Below are positions 1 to 6,804 of a stretch of DNA of 18,276 bases, one piece after another. The notes under the pieces are model-generated. The model was not told where the DNA came from. It saw only the letters and a program-made list of their open reading frames with translations, and made no database searches. A program made the translations under genes and the position numbers. Within the stretch, counting starts at the first letter, position 1. The number at the start of each line of letters is the position of its first letter. This DNA is from Cyanobacteria bacterium OH_PDB_112 (GTDB lineage Bacteria; Cyanobacteriota; Vampirovibrionia; Gastranaerophilales; CAJFVJ01), in the NCBI GenBank assembly GCA_023457295.1, contig JAEWLZ010000099.1, forward strand, positions 1-18,276, read 5' to 3'.

Positions 1-1575
1 ATTTTTACCTGAACCTTTTATTGTTGTGTCTATTTTGCCGCAGCCGGTCGTATGAATTTCCGGCAAAATTCCAGGACTGAATTCTAAAATATCCGCAGTT
101 GCAAGTATATTTTTTTGTAATTCATTCAATAAAAATTTATCAGAATGAACTTTAAAGTCTAGCTTTGGGGTTTTATCCAAAACAGATGTTCCGGAAAATT
201 CTACAAGACCTTTTTGGGTATCAAAAATAGCCGCTTTTATAGTTATTTTTCTTCTTTTGTATGATAGATCTATTTTTGATTTTGATTTTAAAATATCTCC
301 TGCGACGGTAAAATTTTTCAAGTTTATATTTCCGCGATATTTAGCGCAATTAGTTTTTCCTTTGACTTTTAAATCACAGCTAATTATGGCATCAATGTTG
401 TGCTTTACCGCTTTATTAACACCGTCATGTTTTACTTTAAAAGTTTTAGGAATTAGTCCCAAGAGCTTTTTTACGTTGGAATTTTTTGATTTTATTTTTA
501 TATCAATATTTTTAACTTTTTTATCGGCATTTTTAATTTTACCTGTTAACTCAAGGTTATAATCGCGAGAAATTATTCTAAAATTTTTGAAATTAAATCT
601 GTGATTGTAATATTTCCCCTCGGCAAAAATCTGTGCGTTATCAGATATTTCAAAAAAATGCGGATATTTTTTTGTTGAAATATAAATATTTGACGTGTTT
701 AAACTTATTTTTAAATTATTTGTAAGTTTTTCATGTCCATAGGCATCAATATCAAAATCCCCGTTTATCTCTCCTGTTGTTTTTGTGATTTCAGGATATA
801 TTTCTTTAATGTATTTTTCAAATGTTTTAAAATTTAAATTTTCAATATTGCCTTTTAAGATAAATTCACCTTTTGATAAAGGTTTTTTAGAGGTGAAATT
901 TACGTTCAAAATAGTTTTTTCACCATTGGGAGCGGAAATTGTGCCAAAAGTTTTTAGCCTGTACATATTTAAATTTCCAAAATCTAGATTGTAGCCGTTA
1001 AAAATTATTGGTTTTTCAGCTGCATCTTTAAAAGAAATATTATAATCTTTTACTTCAATTCTGAATTTCTTAATTTTATTTTGGGACTTTTTTAACTTAA
1101 AAGCTTTTTGGATATTGAATTTTTTAGATGAATCTCTTTCCAAAGCTGTATCTATATAGCTTGACGAAAAATGAAAATCATCAATTTTTTGAAACAAAAG
1201 TGTAATTAAAGGAATTTTTATATTGGTTTTTTTAGAGTATAAAATCCTTTTTTGAGAGTCTGATAAAGCAATTTCATCTGCATCCAAAACCAATTTTAAA
1301 TTCCAGCTTAAATCAGTTTTAAGATTTTTAATGTTTAAAGAATATCCGTTATTGACTGATGATTGGATAATTTTTTCAACCATTTCAGGTTTTATAAAAT
1401 CAGGCACAACAAATTTGTAAATACAAGCTAAAAAAGTAAAAAATATCGCAAATATTATAAGCAATTTTTTGGTTTTTTCACTAAAAAAGGTTTCTCCGAC
1501 TTTTTTATAGGGAGTTAAATCTATTTCAGCTCCGGTATGGGTTTTTACGATATCTTTTATGGTATCTTTTAGCAA
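1..1575 (-). CDS. AsmA/TamB-like envelope protein, partial (C-terminus beyond left edge)
   Basis: Translating the minus strand from a TTG at 1573-1575 gives an uninterrupted frame of 525 codons that runs off the left edge. The start is chosen because GAGG lies 8 bases upstream, an in-frame TAA precedes it by a few codons, and no in-frame ATG occurs until about residue 65. Residues 1-37 are polar, 38-57 form one hydrophobic membrane segment (LLIIFAIFFTFLACIYKFVV), and the rest is a long, Lys/Asn-rich series of alternating short beta-type segments. This plan (N-terminal anchor plus extended beta-rich body) is typical of AsmA/TamB/YhdP-like proteins, which are known or proposed to move phospholipid between inner and outer membranes. 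No short motif proves the family, so the call rests on architecture and general sequence style. It lies downstream of glyS in the same direction after a 143-base gap. Confidence 0.72.
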   Translation of the reverse strand, partial: MLKDTIKDIVKTHTGAEIDLTPYKKVGETFFSEKTKKLLIIFAIFFTFLACIYKFVVPDFIKPEMVEKIIQSSVNNGYSLNIKNLKTDLSWNLKLVLDADEIALSDSQKRILYSKKTNIKIPLITLLFQKIDDFHFSSSYIDTALERDSSKKFNIQKAFKLKKSQNKIKKFRIEVKDYNISFKDAAEKPIIFNGYNLDFGNLNMYRLKTFGTISAPNGEKTILNVNFTSKKPLSKGEFILKGNIENLNFKTFEKYIKEIYPEITKTTGEINGDFDIDAYGHEKLTNNLKISLNTSNIYISTKKYPHFFEISDNAQIFAEGKYYNHRFNFKNFRIISRDYNLELTGKIKNADKKVKNIDIKIKSKNSNVKKLLGLIPKTFKVKHDGVNKAVKHNIDAIISCDLKVKGKTNCAKYRGNINLKNFTVAGDILKSKSKIDLSYKRRKITIKAAIFDTQKGLVEFSGTSVLDKTPKLDFKVHSDKFLLNELQKNILATADILEFSPGILPEIHTTGCGKIDTTIKGSGKN

Positions 1576-1686
1576 AAAATTAACCTCAGTTTAGAAACGC
1601 CCAAGAAGGGTATCTTTTAAGCGCAAATATCTCTCTTAAAGCCTGATTTTAAGGCATAATAATAGTTTAATATGATTTGTCTTATA

Positions 1687-1716
1687 ATTGTAGTTTTTTT
1701 GAAATATTGTTTACAA
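1687..1716 (-). promoter_or_regulatory. Candidate promoter for the AsmA-like gene
   Basis: Minus strand, directly behind the glyS stop: -35-like TTGTAA (1711-1716), 18-base spacer, -10-like TACAAT (1687-1692). It would give a leader of about 105 bases. The leader contains two weak hairpins (GCCT/AGGC near 1640-1655 and CCC/GGG near 1600-1610) and no reading frame. Moderate match only in an AT-rich region. Confidence 0.35.
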
Positions 1717-1718
1717 GA

Positions 1719-3770
1719 CTATAAAACTATTTTGCTAAAATCGGCGATTTTTTCAAACTCAGTTTTTATATTTGCTAAAAGGTTGATTCTGTTTTGTTTT
1801 ACCGCTTCATCTTTATCCATAACCAATACACTATCAAAGAAGTTGCTGATAGCAGGTTCTAATGTTTTAAAATTTTTGCAAAGCGAATAATAATCGAGAT
1901 TTCCATCTTTAATTTTCGAAATTAGTTCGTAAAGATTTTTTTCCGCATCAGAGTTGAACAATGAAGCATCGACAGCTTTTGGTTCCGCATCTTTGATGAT
2001 TCGTATGATTCTGTTGATAGAGTCATTGATTTTTTCAAAATCAGGTTGCTCAGATAGTGATTTCAACACATCCAAACGCAATTTAAGGTCGCAGATATCC
2101 GCTAAAGGAGATTTAACAGAGCAAACTGCATCAATAATATCGTATTTGTAATTTTGTTGAAGCATAATTTTTAGTCTTCCGATAAAGAATTCTTCAATAT
2201 CTTGTTGTAATAATGCTTTATCAGTTATTTCAACAGGTGCAAGATTTATCGCATCAGCAATTACAGATGAGATGTTTACTTTTAGGTCGTTTTGCAAAAC
2301 AGTTGCTATAACTCCTAGAGTCGCTCTTCTTATTCCTAAAGGATCAGCTGACCCTGTGGGCTTTTTGCCTACTGCAAAGGTTGTGATAATTGTATCGATT
2401 TTGTCCACAATTCCAACAATTTGTCCTTCAATTCCTTTTGCGGTAGCACTATCAGCGCCGAGAGGGAAATAATGTTCTTTGATGCCTTCCGCTACTTCTT
2501 TTGTTTCACCTGTTTGAAGAGCATAATCGGCACCTATAAAACCTTCAAGTTCAGTAAATTCGTAAACTAGATTTGTAAGTAAATCAGCCTTGCAAAGAAG
2601 AGCCGTACGCTCTATGCTTGATTTTTGAGAAGCATTAAGTCCGATTGCATCGGATAAATTTCCTGCAAGTTTAACAAGTCGCAAAGACTTGTCATACATT
2701 GTTCCAAGTCCTTTTTGAAATGTGATACCTTTTAAATCTTCCACTCTTTCTGAAAGAGGTTTTTTTAGATCTTCATCATAGAAAAATTTTCCGTCATCAA
2801 GCCTTGCTTTAATTACACGTTCATTTCCTATACGAATGTTTTCAAATTCATTGCCGACAAAATTTGCCATAGTTATAAAATAATTGGTTAATTTTTCGTC
2901 TTTTTTATAAACAGGGAAATAGCGTTGATGAGATTTCATAACTGTAACAGTGACATCATCAGGTATCTTCAAATATTCTTCAGAGAAGCTGCATAAAACC
3001 GGTACAGGATATTCTACAATATTGGTGATTTCATCTAAAAGTTCATCATCAGAAATTATTATTCCGTCTACTTCTGCTGCTTTTTTAGCCAAAAGTTCTT
3101 TTACAAGAATTTTTCTGTCATCTTGATTGGCGAATACATTAGCTTTTTTTAAAATGTCAAAATATTCTTCAATAGAGTTTATTTCAATATCTTTATTTTC
3201 GGAGAATCTATGTCCTCTTGATTTGCGGGAAGATTCTACTTCTGCAATAGAAATTTTAATTTCTTCATTATCAAGCAAAGAAACCATCCATCTTATTGGG
3301 CGTGAAAATTTGACATCGAAATCCGCCCAACGCATAAAATGTGCGCCTTGGAGCTTTAAAATCAGCCCCGGAATTTCTTGAGCTAAAACATCTTTTGTAT
3401 TTTGACCTTTTTGAACAACTTTTGCAAAAACATACTCAACGCCGTTTTCTGAAATCTTTTCAATATCTTTTTCTGTCAAATTTTGCTTTTTTAAAAACCC
3501 CAAACCTGCTTGTGACAAGCTTCCGTCATCGTTAAATGCGACTTTTGCCGGAGGTCCTTTTATCGATTTTGTAATGTCGGGTTGTTTTTCCACAAGTCCA
3601 TCAGCGATTACTGTTAAACGTCTTGGTGTGGAATAAGTTTCAATTGAGGTATATTGAAGTCCTTGAGTTTCGAATAATTTTTTAAAGCCGTCTTTCAATT
3701 GTTCACAGGCTGATGCTATAAACTTGTAAGGCAGTTCTTCAACTCCGATTTCCAATAAATACTTTGACAC
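1719..3770 (-). CDS. glyS: Glycine--tRNA ligase beta subunit
   Basis: This is the beta subunit of the bacterial alpha2beta2 glycyl-tRNA synthetase, which charges tRNA-Gly; the beta chain carries tRNA-recognition functions. The 683 residues match the usual size (about 690). The N-terminus (LLEIGVEELP), the segment around 281-288 (HQRYFPVY), the ARLDDGKFFYDEDL block near 322-335, the KADLLTNLVYEF segment near 394-405 and GSADPLGIRRATLG near 473-486 all follow the family pattern; the C-terminal 150 residues fit the DALR anticodon-binding domain. The start codon is GTG (3768-3770), with GAGG 8 bases upstream. It has its own promoter at 3804-3833. The alpha-subunit gene glyQ, often next to glyS, is not in this window; the upstream neighbour is a divergent unrelated gene. 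Confidence 0.96.
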   Translation of the reverse strand: MSKYLLEIGVEELPYKFIASACEQLKDGFKKLFETQGLQYTSIETYSTPRRLTVIADGLVEKQPDITKSIKGPPAKVAFNDDGSLSQAGLGFLKKQNLTEKDIEKISENGVEYVFAKVVQKGQNTKDVLAQEIPGLILKLQGAHFMRWADFDVKFSRPIRWMVSLLDNEEIKISIAEVESSRKSRGHRFSENKDIEINSIEEYFDILKKANVFANQDDRKILVKELLAKKAAEVDGIIISDDELLDEITNIVEYPVPVLCSFSEEYLKIPDDVTVTVMKSHQRYFPVYKKDEKLTNYFITMANFVGNEFENIRIGNERVIKARLDDGKFFYDEDLKKPLSERVEDLKGITFQKGLGTMYDKSLRLVKLAGNLSDAIGLNASQKSSIERTALLCKADLLTNLVYEFTELEGFIGADYALQTGETKEVAEGIKEHYFPLGADSATAKGIEGQIVGIVDKIDTIITTFAVGKKPTGSADPLGIRRATLGVIATVLQNDLKVNISSVIADAINLAPVEITDKALLQQDIEEFFIGRLKIMLQQNYKYDIIDAVCSVKSPLADICDLKLRLDVLKSLSEQPDFEKINDSINRIIRIIKDAEPKAVDASLFNSDAEKNLYELISKIKDGNLDYYSLCKNFKTLEPAISNFFDSVLVMDKDEAVKQNRINLLANIKTEFEKIADFSKIVL

Positions 3771-3803
3771 TTTTTTAACCTCTGTTTAACTTTTTCATAA
3801 ACA

Positions 3804-3833
3804 ATTATAATTTAAACACGGATTTAAATACAA
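3804..3833 (-). promoter_or_regulatory. glyS promoter
   Basis: Minus strand: -35 TTGTAT (3828-3833), 18-base spacer, perfect -10 TATAAT (3804-3809). This predicts a transcript starting near 3797 and a leader of about 27 bases before the GTG start. The spacer contains a TTTAAA-N6-TTTAAA symmetric element, perhaps chance in this base composition. The opposite half of the 3771-3933 gap must hold the promoter of the divergent gene at 3934; TACAAT at 3879-3884 and TATAAT at 3897-3902 are possible -10 boxes, but neither has a good -35. Confidence 0.6.
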
Positions 3834-3933
3834 CCATAAATTAAGCCATCCGATGTATTTAAACTTGTTAAACTGTTATACAATACAAATAAATAATATA
3901 ATTAAATTGAATATATAAGGGTAAAATTCAGTA

Positions 3934-4314
3934 ATGAAGGCATTTTATTTGATTCACGCAATAATGATTTTGGAAGTGATTTTAACAATACTTGCTGTTT
4001 TAAAATTGTACGAAGTAATTTTAAAAATAAAAAAAACAGAAAAAAAGATAAAATCAAAAAGTATTTTGAAGGCTCAAGAAATAAGATCTTGTCGTGAAAA
4101 AATAAAGAATTTCAATGAAAAATTTGAAGAAAAACTCAATTATGTCCACGATTTTAGTTTTATAACAGATTTTATAAAAAAAATAGCAGTACAGGGTCTT
4201 TTAAAAAAGTTTGTCTTTCCTAAAAACACTTTTTTCGCTAAAATACTAAGTTATAAAACTACAATTTTTTGGTTTTTGGTATCTTTTATACTTTTTAGAA
4301 ACAAACGAGCTTAA
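3934..4314 (+). CDS. Small protein with a hydrophobic segment at each end
   Basis: I do not recognise a family for this 126-residue protein. Residues about 5-30 are hydrophobic (IHAIMILEVILTILAVLKLY), 31-85 are highly basic and probably helical or coiled-coil (many Lys and Glu), and about 108-121 form a second hydrophobic segment (TTIFWFLVSFILF) followed by a basic tail. A membrane protein with a charged central domain is the simplest reading. An AAGGG lies about 12 bases before the ATG, a rather long spacing. It is the first of four closely spaced plus-strand genes (21 bases before the next) and probably cotranscribed with the YtxH/DUF948 genes, suggesting a shared envelope role. Confidence 0.75.
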   Translation: MKAFYLIHAIMILEVILTILAVLKLYEVILKIKKTEKKIKSKSILKAQEIRSCREKIKNFNEKFEEKLNYVHDFSFITDFIKKIAVQGLLKKFVFPKNTFFAKILSYKTTIFWFLVSFILFRNKRA

Positions 4315-4335
4315 AAAAATAATACGGAGGTCACA

Positions 4336-4650
4336 ATGTCAAAAGAAAATGAAGGAATATCATTCGGAATGGGAATACTTTTCGGTGTAGCAGCAGGTAT
4401 TGCAGCCGGAGTTTTGCTTGCGCCTTCAACAGGGGAAGAAGCAAGAAAAAAACTTAAAGAAGTTATTGATAATTGCAAAGAATCTTTACCGGAAGATGTT
4501 GATTTTGCAAAACAAGAAGGGCTTAAATCCCTTGAAAAACTTAAATTGTCAGTGGAAGGACAAATTCAAAAAGTAAACGATTATATAAAAGCCAGTAAAC
4601 TAGCATCCGCAAAGAAAAAAGAGGATGAAGAAACAGGTTTCGAATTATAA
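4336..4650 (+). CDS. YtxH domain-containing protein (first copy)
   Basis: A 104-residue protein with the YtxH signature: a Gly/Ala-rich hydrophobic N-terminal segment (about residues 9-28) running into LLAPSTGEEARKKL, then a charged, helical C-terminal part rich in Lys and Glu. YtxH-type proteins are small membrane-associated proteins, first described among general-stress genes of Bacillus; their molecular role is not known. GGAGG sits 5 bases before the ATG, a strong ribosome binding site. It is followed after 11 bases by the DUF948-like gene and then by a second YtxH gene. In Bacillus, YtxH likewise neighbours a DUF948 protein (YtxG), so the pairing is conserved beyond this organism. Confidence 0.9.
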   Translation: MSKENEGISFGMGILFGVAAGIAAGVLLAPSTGEEARKKLKEVIDNCKESLPEDVDFAKQEGLKSLEKLKLSVEGQIQKVNDYIKASKLASAKKKEDEETGFEL

Positions 4651-4661
4651 GGAGTAAATAA

Positions 4662-5021
4662 ATGCAGGATTTAACACCTTTTTTGCAGCAGGCATTAATT
4701 TTTTCGATATACACAACCACAATAGTATTTGTTGTAATCGGAGTATTTTTGGTGAAATTGCTTATAGAGCTTACGACTTTATCCAAAACTTCACAATCAG
4801 CTGTTGAAATGCTTCAAAAAGAACTTGAACCAACTATTACAGAACTTCAGACCGCAATAAAAAATGTGAATACTATTGCCTCAACGGCGGATGAAAAAGT
4901 TGAAGCTTTAAAAAATAATGTAAGCTCAATTATTAATCCTTTGCAATCAAATTTCGCAAAATTCAAACTAACACTTTTAAAAGGGCTTGCGCAAGGAATT
5001 AATATATTTTTGAAAAAATAA
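4662..5021 (+). CDS. DUF948-like membrane-anchored coiled-coil protein
   Basis: A 119-residue protein with one membrane segment near residues 13-35 (IFSIYTTTIVFVVIGVFLVK), then a long polar helix with many Thr, Asn, Glu and Lys and regular hydrophobic positions (about 36-95), and a short amphipathic C-terminus. This layout fits DUF948 proteins such as Bacillus YtxG, whose function is unknown. AAGGAG precedes the ATG by 7 bases. It lies between two YtxH genes (11-base gap before, 12 after), which supports the assignment, since DUF948 and YtxH genes recur together. The family assignment is from architecture and context, not from a diagnostic motif. Confidence 0.78.
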   Translation: MQDLTPFLQQALIFSIYTTTIVFVVIGVFLVKLLIELTTLSKTSQSAVEMLQKELEPTITELQTAIKNVNTIASTADEKVEALKNNVSSIINPLQSNFAKFKLTLLKGLAQGINIFLKK

Positions 5022-5033
5022 GGAGGATAAATT

Positions 5034-5291
5034 ATGTCAGCAGACAGATTTTTTGCAGGATTTATCGTAGGTGGTGCATTGGGTGCATTGGCAGGTATTT
5101 TACTTGCCCCAACTTCAGGAGAAGAAACAAGAAAAGTTATTTCTGAAAAAACATCAGAAGTAAAAGGTAAAGCTGAAGAATCAATTCAAGACATCAAATC
5201 AAAAACCGAAACTATTGTTGATGAAATTCAACAAAAAGGTGATGAACTTTTGAATAAAGTGCAAAGCCTTTTGCCTACCAGCAATAATTAA
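5034..5291 (+). CDS. YtxH domain-containing protein (second copy)
   Basis: An 85-residue protein with a clear YtxH signature: Gly/Ala-rich hydrophobic residues about 7-24 (FAGFIVGGALGALAGILLAP), then TSGEETRKVI and a charged amphipathic helix rich in Lys, Glu, Ile and Val. It is shorter than, and not very close to, the copy at 4336, so if the two arose by duplication it was not recent. AAGGAGG lies 7 bases before the ATG, the best ribosome binding site in this cluster. It is the last gene; a strong terminator follows 20 bases after the TAA. Confidence 0.92.
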   Translation: MSADRFFAGFIVGGALGALAGILLAPTSGEETRKVISEKTSEVKGKAEESIQDIKSKTETIVDEIQQKGDELLNKVQSLLPTSNN

Positions 5292-5310
5292 TTTTTGTAT
5301 AAATTAGTTA

Positions 5311-5345
5311 AAAAATCGGGAGAGTTTTTGCTTCCCGATTTTTTG
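5311..5345 (+). terminator. Terminator of the YtxH/DUF948 cluster
   Basis: AATCGGGA pairs with TCCCGATT around a short loop (GAGTTTTTGCT) and is followed by a T run on the plus strand. An A run before the stem means it could also stop minus-strand transcription. Confidence 0.9.
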
Positions 5346-5364
5346 CTGATTAAAATTTTGCAAT

Positions 5365-5388
5365 AAAAAAGCTCCTGGGATTAGGAGC
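5365..5388 (-). terminator. Intrinsic terminator on minus strand
   Basis: On the minus strand GCTCCT-AATCCC-AGGAGC forms a 6-base-pair stem with a 6-base loop (5371-5388), followed directly by TTTTTT (5365-5370). It lies nearly 200 bases beyond the rsmD stop, so it either ends the candidate small RNA or a long rsmD 3' tail. Confidence 0.8.
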
Positions 5389-5418
5389 GCAAATCTTTTG
5401 GGATTTAAAATTTCAGTT

Positions 5419-5448
5419 GGGGGTAAGGGAAGGGTTGGTTTGTGTGGG
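5419..5448 (+). other. G-rich tract with quadruplex potential
   Basis: The plus strand carries G runs of 5, 3, 3, 2 and 3 within 30 bases (GGGGGTAAGGGAAGGG, then GGTTTGTGTGGG) in otherwise AT-rich DNA. Four runs of three or more G with loops of about 3, 2 and 11 bases satisfy a relaxed G-quadruplex pattern. The complement is the C-rich middle of the candidate small RNA. Confidence 0.6.
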
Positions 5449-5530
5449 TTTAAAAATCTTTTATTTTCTCTTACATATATATAAAGTATATACAAAGTAA
5501 ATAATTGCGCTATACTGCTAATTTTGTTAC

Positions 5531-5544
5531 ATTTGTTTACAAAT
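5531..5544. repeat. Inverted repeat ATTTGT-TT-ACAAAT
   Basis: A 6-base inverted repeat with a 2-base spacer. It lies 30-48 bases upstream of the candidate small RNA -35 box on the minus strand and downstream of rsmD. It could be an operator half-site pair or chance in AT-rich DNA. A second imperfect hairpin with a TCCT/AGGA core lies next to the rsmD stop (about 5562-5590). Confidence 0.3.
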
Positions 5545-5584
5545 ATATTAATTAAATTTGTCTGTAATCCTATAAGGATAAGAT

Positions 5585-6112
5585 TTACAGCCTTATAATA
5601 AAAATTTGTGTTGTCCCATAAGTTTTGTGCTTTATGGGGGTAAAGTCTTTAGGTAATTCATATTCAATGGGTGCTTCTATTATTAAAACACCATTTTCTA
5701 TCAAAACTTTTTGGGTTTTTTCTAAAATTTTATCGTAAAACCCTTCATAATAAGGGGGATCTGCAAAAATTATATCGAATTTTTGTTCTGTTTTATCTAA
5801 AAATCTTAACGCATCTGTGTTGAAAATTTCATAATCTGCGTCAAATTTTGTCAAATTTTGTTTTATAAGTTTGAAAACAGCAGGATTTTTTTCGATAAAA
5901 AAAGATTTTTTTACTCCTCGTGAAAGAGCTTCAAGTCCCATAATCCCGCTTCCTGAAAATAAATCAAGGAAAATAGCTTCCGAAAAATCTAATCCTAAAG
6001 ATGTGAGCATACTAAAAATACTTCCTCGTATTTTTGAAGAAGTAGGGCGAACATCATTTGATTTCACCGTAGCAATCTTTCGACCGTTGAACTTTCCGCC
6101 TGTAATATTCAT
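5585..6112 (-). CDS. rsmD: 16S rRNA (guanine966-N2)-methyltransferase
   Basis: RsmD methylates N2 of G966 of 16S rRNA during 30S assembly, using S-adenosylmethionine. The 175 residues match family length. The N-terminus MNITGGKFNGRKIA and VRPTSSKIRGSIFSML (21-36) are RsmD hallmarks; FLDLFSGSGIMGLEALSRG (48-66) is the SAM-binding motif I; DPPYYEG (118-124) is the catalytic amino-methyltransferase motif IV. The ATG at 6110-6112 is favoured because family members begin just before this motif, although no clear Shine-Dalgarno sequence precedes it. The SprA-related gene ends 27 bases upstream, so the two may share a transcript. Confidence 0.95.
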   Translation of the reverse strand: MNITGGKFNGRKIATVKSNDVRPTSSKIRGSIFSMLTSLGLDFSEAIFLDLFSGSGIMGLEALSRGVKKSFFIEKNPAVFKLIKQNLTKFDADYEIFNTDALRFLDKTEQKFDIIFADPPYYEGFYDKILEKTQKVLIENGVLIIEAPIEYELPKDFTPIKHKTYGTTQIFIIRL

Positions 6113-6139
6113 ACAGAAAGGATAACATAAAATTTAAAA

Positions 6140-6547
6140 TTAATGCTGTTGCTGCTTCATCAGCATTAAAGCTTTGTTAATATTTGCCTGAGCTTGCGCT
6201 GCAACCATATAATCTTGCCCTGAAGGGTCAGAAGGCGCAAGAGCTGCGGTTTTTACCTGTTCATTCTGTTTTTTTGAGGTATCGACATTTCCAGCGTTGA
6301 CTTCAGGAATTTGAATAGGAACATGTCCTGCAAATGCCACTCCGTTGGAATCTTTTTCGATGACAATGCCGCCGCCTAACGAACCTGCCGCAGACTGGTG
6401 AGCGTGTTCATGGTTCATTATATGGTCATTAGTTTTTTGTTTATAAGCTTCAAACTCAGCATTTCGAGTTTCTTCCTCTTTGTTCATTTTTTTCTTTGGA
6501 GGAATATAAGAGTTATGAAAAGCACCTATTGCACCGATTCCTGACAT
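6140..6547 (-). CDS. SprA-related putative zinc metalloprotease (small)
   Basis: The protein carries HEHAH (about residues 46-50 from this start), which satisfies the zinc-protease HExxH pattern. It is followed by a Gly-rich stretch and IEKDSNGVAFAGHVPI, resembling the SprA-related family (PF12118), where an HExxH-type motif precedes a GPDG-like and GGEV-like strand. Substrates of the family are unknown. A second ATG lies at 6551-6553, but the AGGA site is only 2 bases from it and 8 bases from the ATG at 6545-6547, so the inner start is preferred (135 residues). The N-terminus is Gly/Ser-rich, then basic; no signal peptide is evident. The C-terminal third is Ala/Gln-rich and ends in a Gln/His tail. 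Confidence 0.72.
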   Translation of the reverse strand: MSGIGAIGAFHNSYIPPKKKMNKEEETRNAEFEAYKQKTNDHIMNHEHAHQSAAGSLGGGIVIEKDSNGVAFAGHVPIQIPEVNAGNVDTSKKQNEQVKTAALAPSDPSGQDYMVAAQAQANINKALMLMKQQQH

Positions 6548-6553
6548 AGACAT

Positions 6554-6710
6554 TTTCCTTTACACATATTAGACCGCATATAAAATATACCCTTGGATAT
6601 TGATTTTTAATCGATTTTAATATTAACTGTACAATCTTCTTAATATATTAATATTTATATTGAGAAATGTAAATATAGATTTTGAATCCTTAAATCGTTC
6701 TCTTGCAAAG
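6554..6710. other. Divergent intergenic region, AT-rich
   Basis: Part of the gap (6554-6804) between the minus-strand protease gene and the plus-strand lipoprotein gene. It is very AT-rich with short palindromes (AATCGATT, TTAATATATTAA near 6610-6655). On minus, TTGTAC (about 6629-6634) with ATTAAA 17 bases on is a weak promoter candidate for the protease gene. I see no reading frame or RNA gene here. Confidence 0.35.
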
Positions 6711-6735
6711 GATTAGAGTAGATTAGATTAGATTT
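6711..6735 (+). repeat. Five tandem pentamers (GATTA type)
   Basis: GATTA GAGTA GATTA GATTA GATTT: five consecutive 5-base units, three perfect. They lie 70-94 bases before the lipoprotein start. TTGGCA (6735-6740), a close -35 match, overlaps the last unit by one base, and TAGGAT (6756-6761) follows at a short 15-base spacing, so the array sits at or just above a possible promoter. Confidence 0.55.
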
Positions 6736-6804
6736 TGGCATGCAAATATTTTTTTTAGGATTTATTAATCAAATGAAAGTGAAAAATATAGGAGAAAATA
6801 TATT

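Larger units (their letters stand above)
5365..5478 (-). ncRNA. Candidate C-rich small RNA
   Basis: The 293-base gap between the YtxH cluster and rsmD has no convincing reading frame, but its minus strand looks like a small RNA gene. A weak promoter is visible: TTTACT at 5496-5501, 16-base spacer, TATATG at 5474-5479; TATACT at 5485-5490 is another possible -10. After it come an A-rich stretch, a C-rich, probably unpaired region (complement of 5419-5448, with CCC, CCC and CCCCC runs), a small AAATC/GATTT hairpin and a textbook terminator. The predicted transcript is roughly 90-115 bases. It fits no RNA family I can name. The boundaries are estimates, and the terminator could instead belong to rsmD read-through. 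Confidence 0.4.

Noticed and set aside
257..994. Plus-strand frames of 69-101 codons near the left edge
   Set aside because: They are opposite the continuous 525-codon AsmA-like frame and have no coherent ribosome binding sites.
3810..3827. TTTAAA-N6-TTTAAA as a repressor operator in the glyS promoter
   Set aside because: Such symmetry is common by chance at this base composition, and nothing else supports a specific regulator.
3771..3933. T-box or glycine riboswitch upstream of glyS
   Set aside because: The predicted leader is only about 27 bases and shows no conserved T-box or glycine-aptamer core.
4541..4786. Minus-strand 81-codon frame
   Set aside because: Antisense to the YtxH and DUF948-like genes, which have strong ribosome binding sites and recognisable family features.
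5304..5495. Minus-strand 63-codon frame
   Set aside because: Overlaps the candidate small RNA, its terminator and the plus-strand terminator; no ribosome binding site and composition not protein-like.
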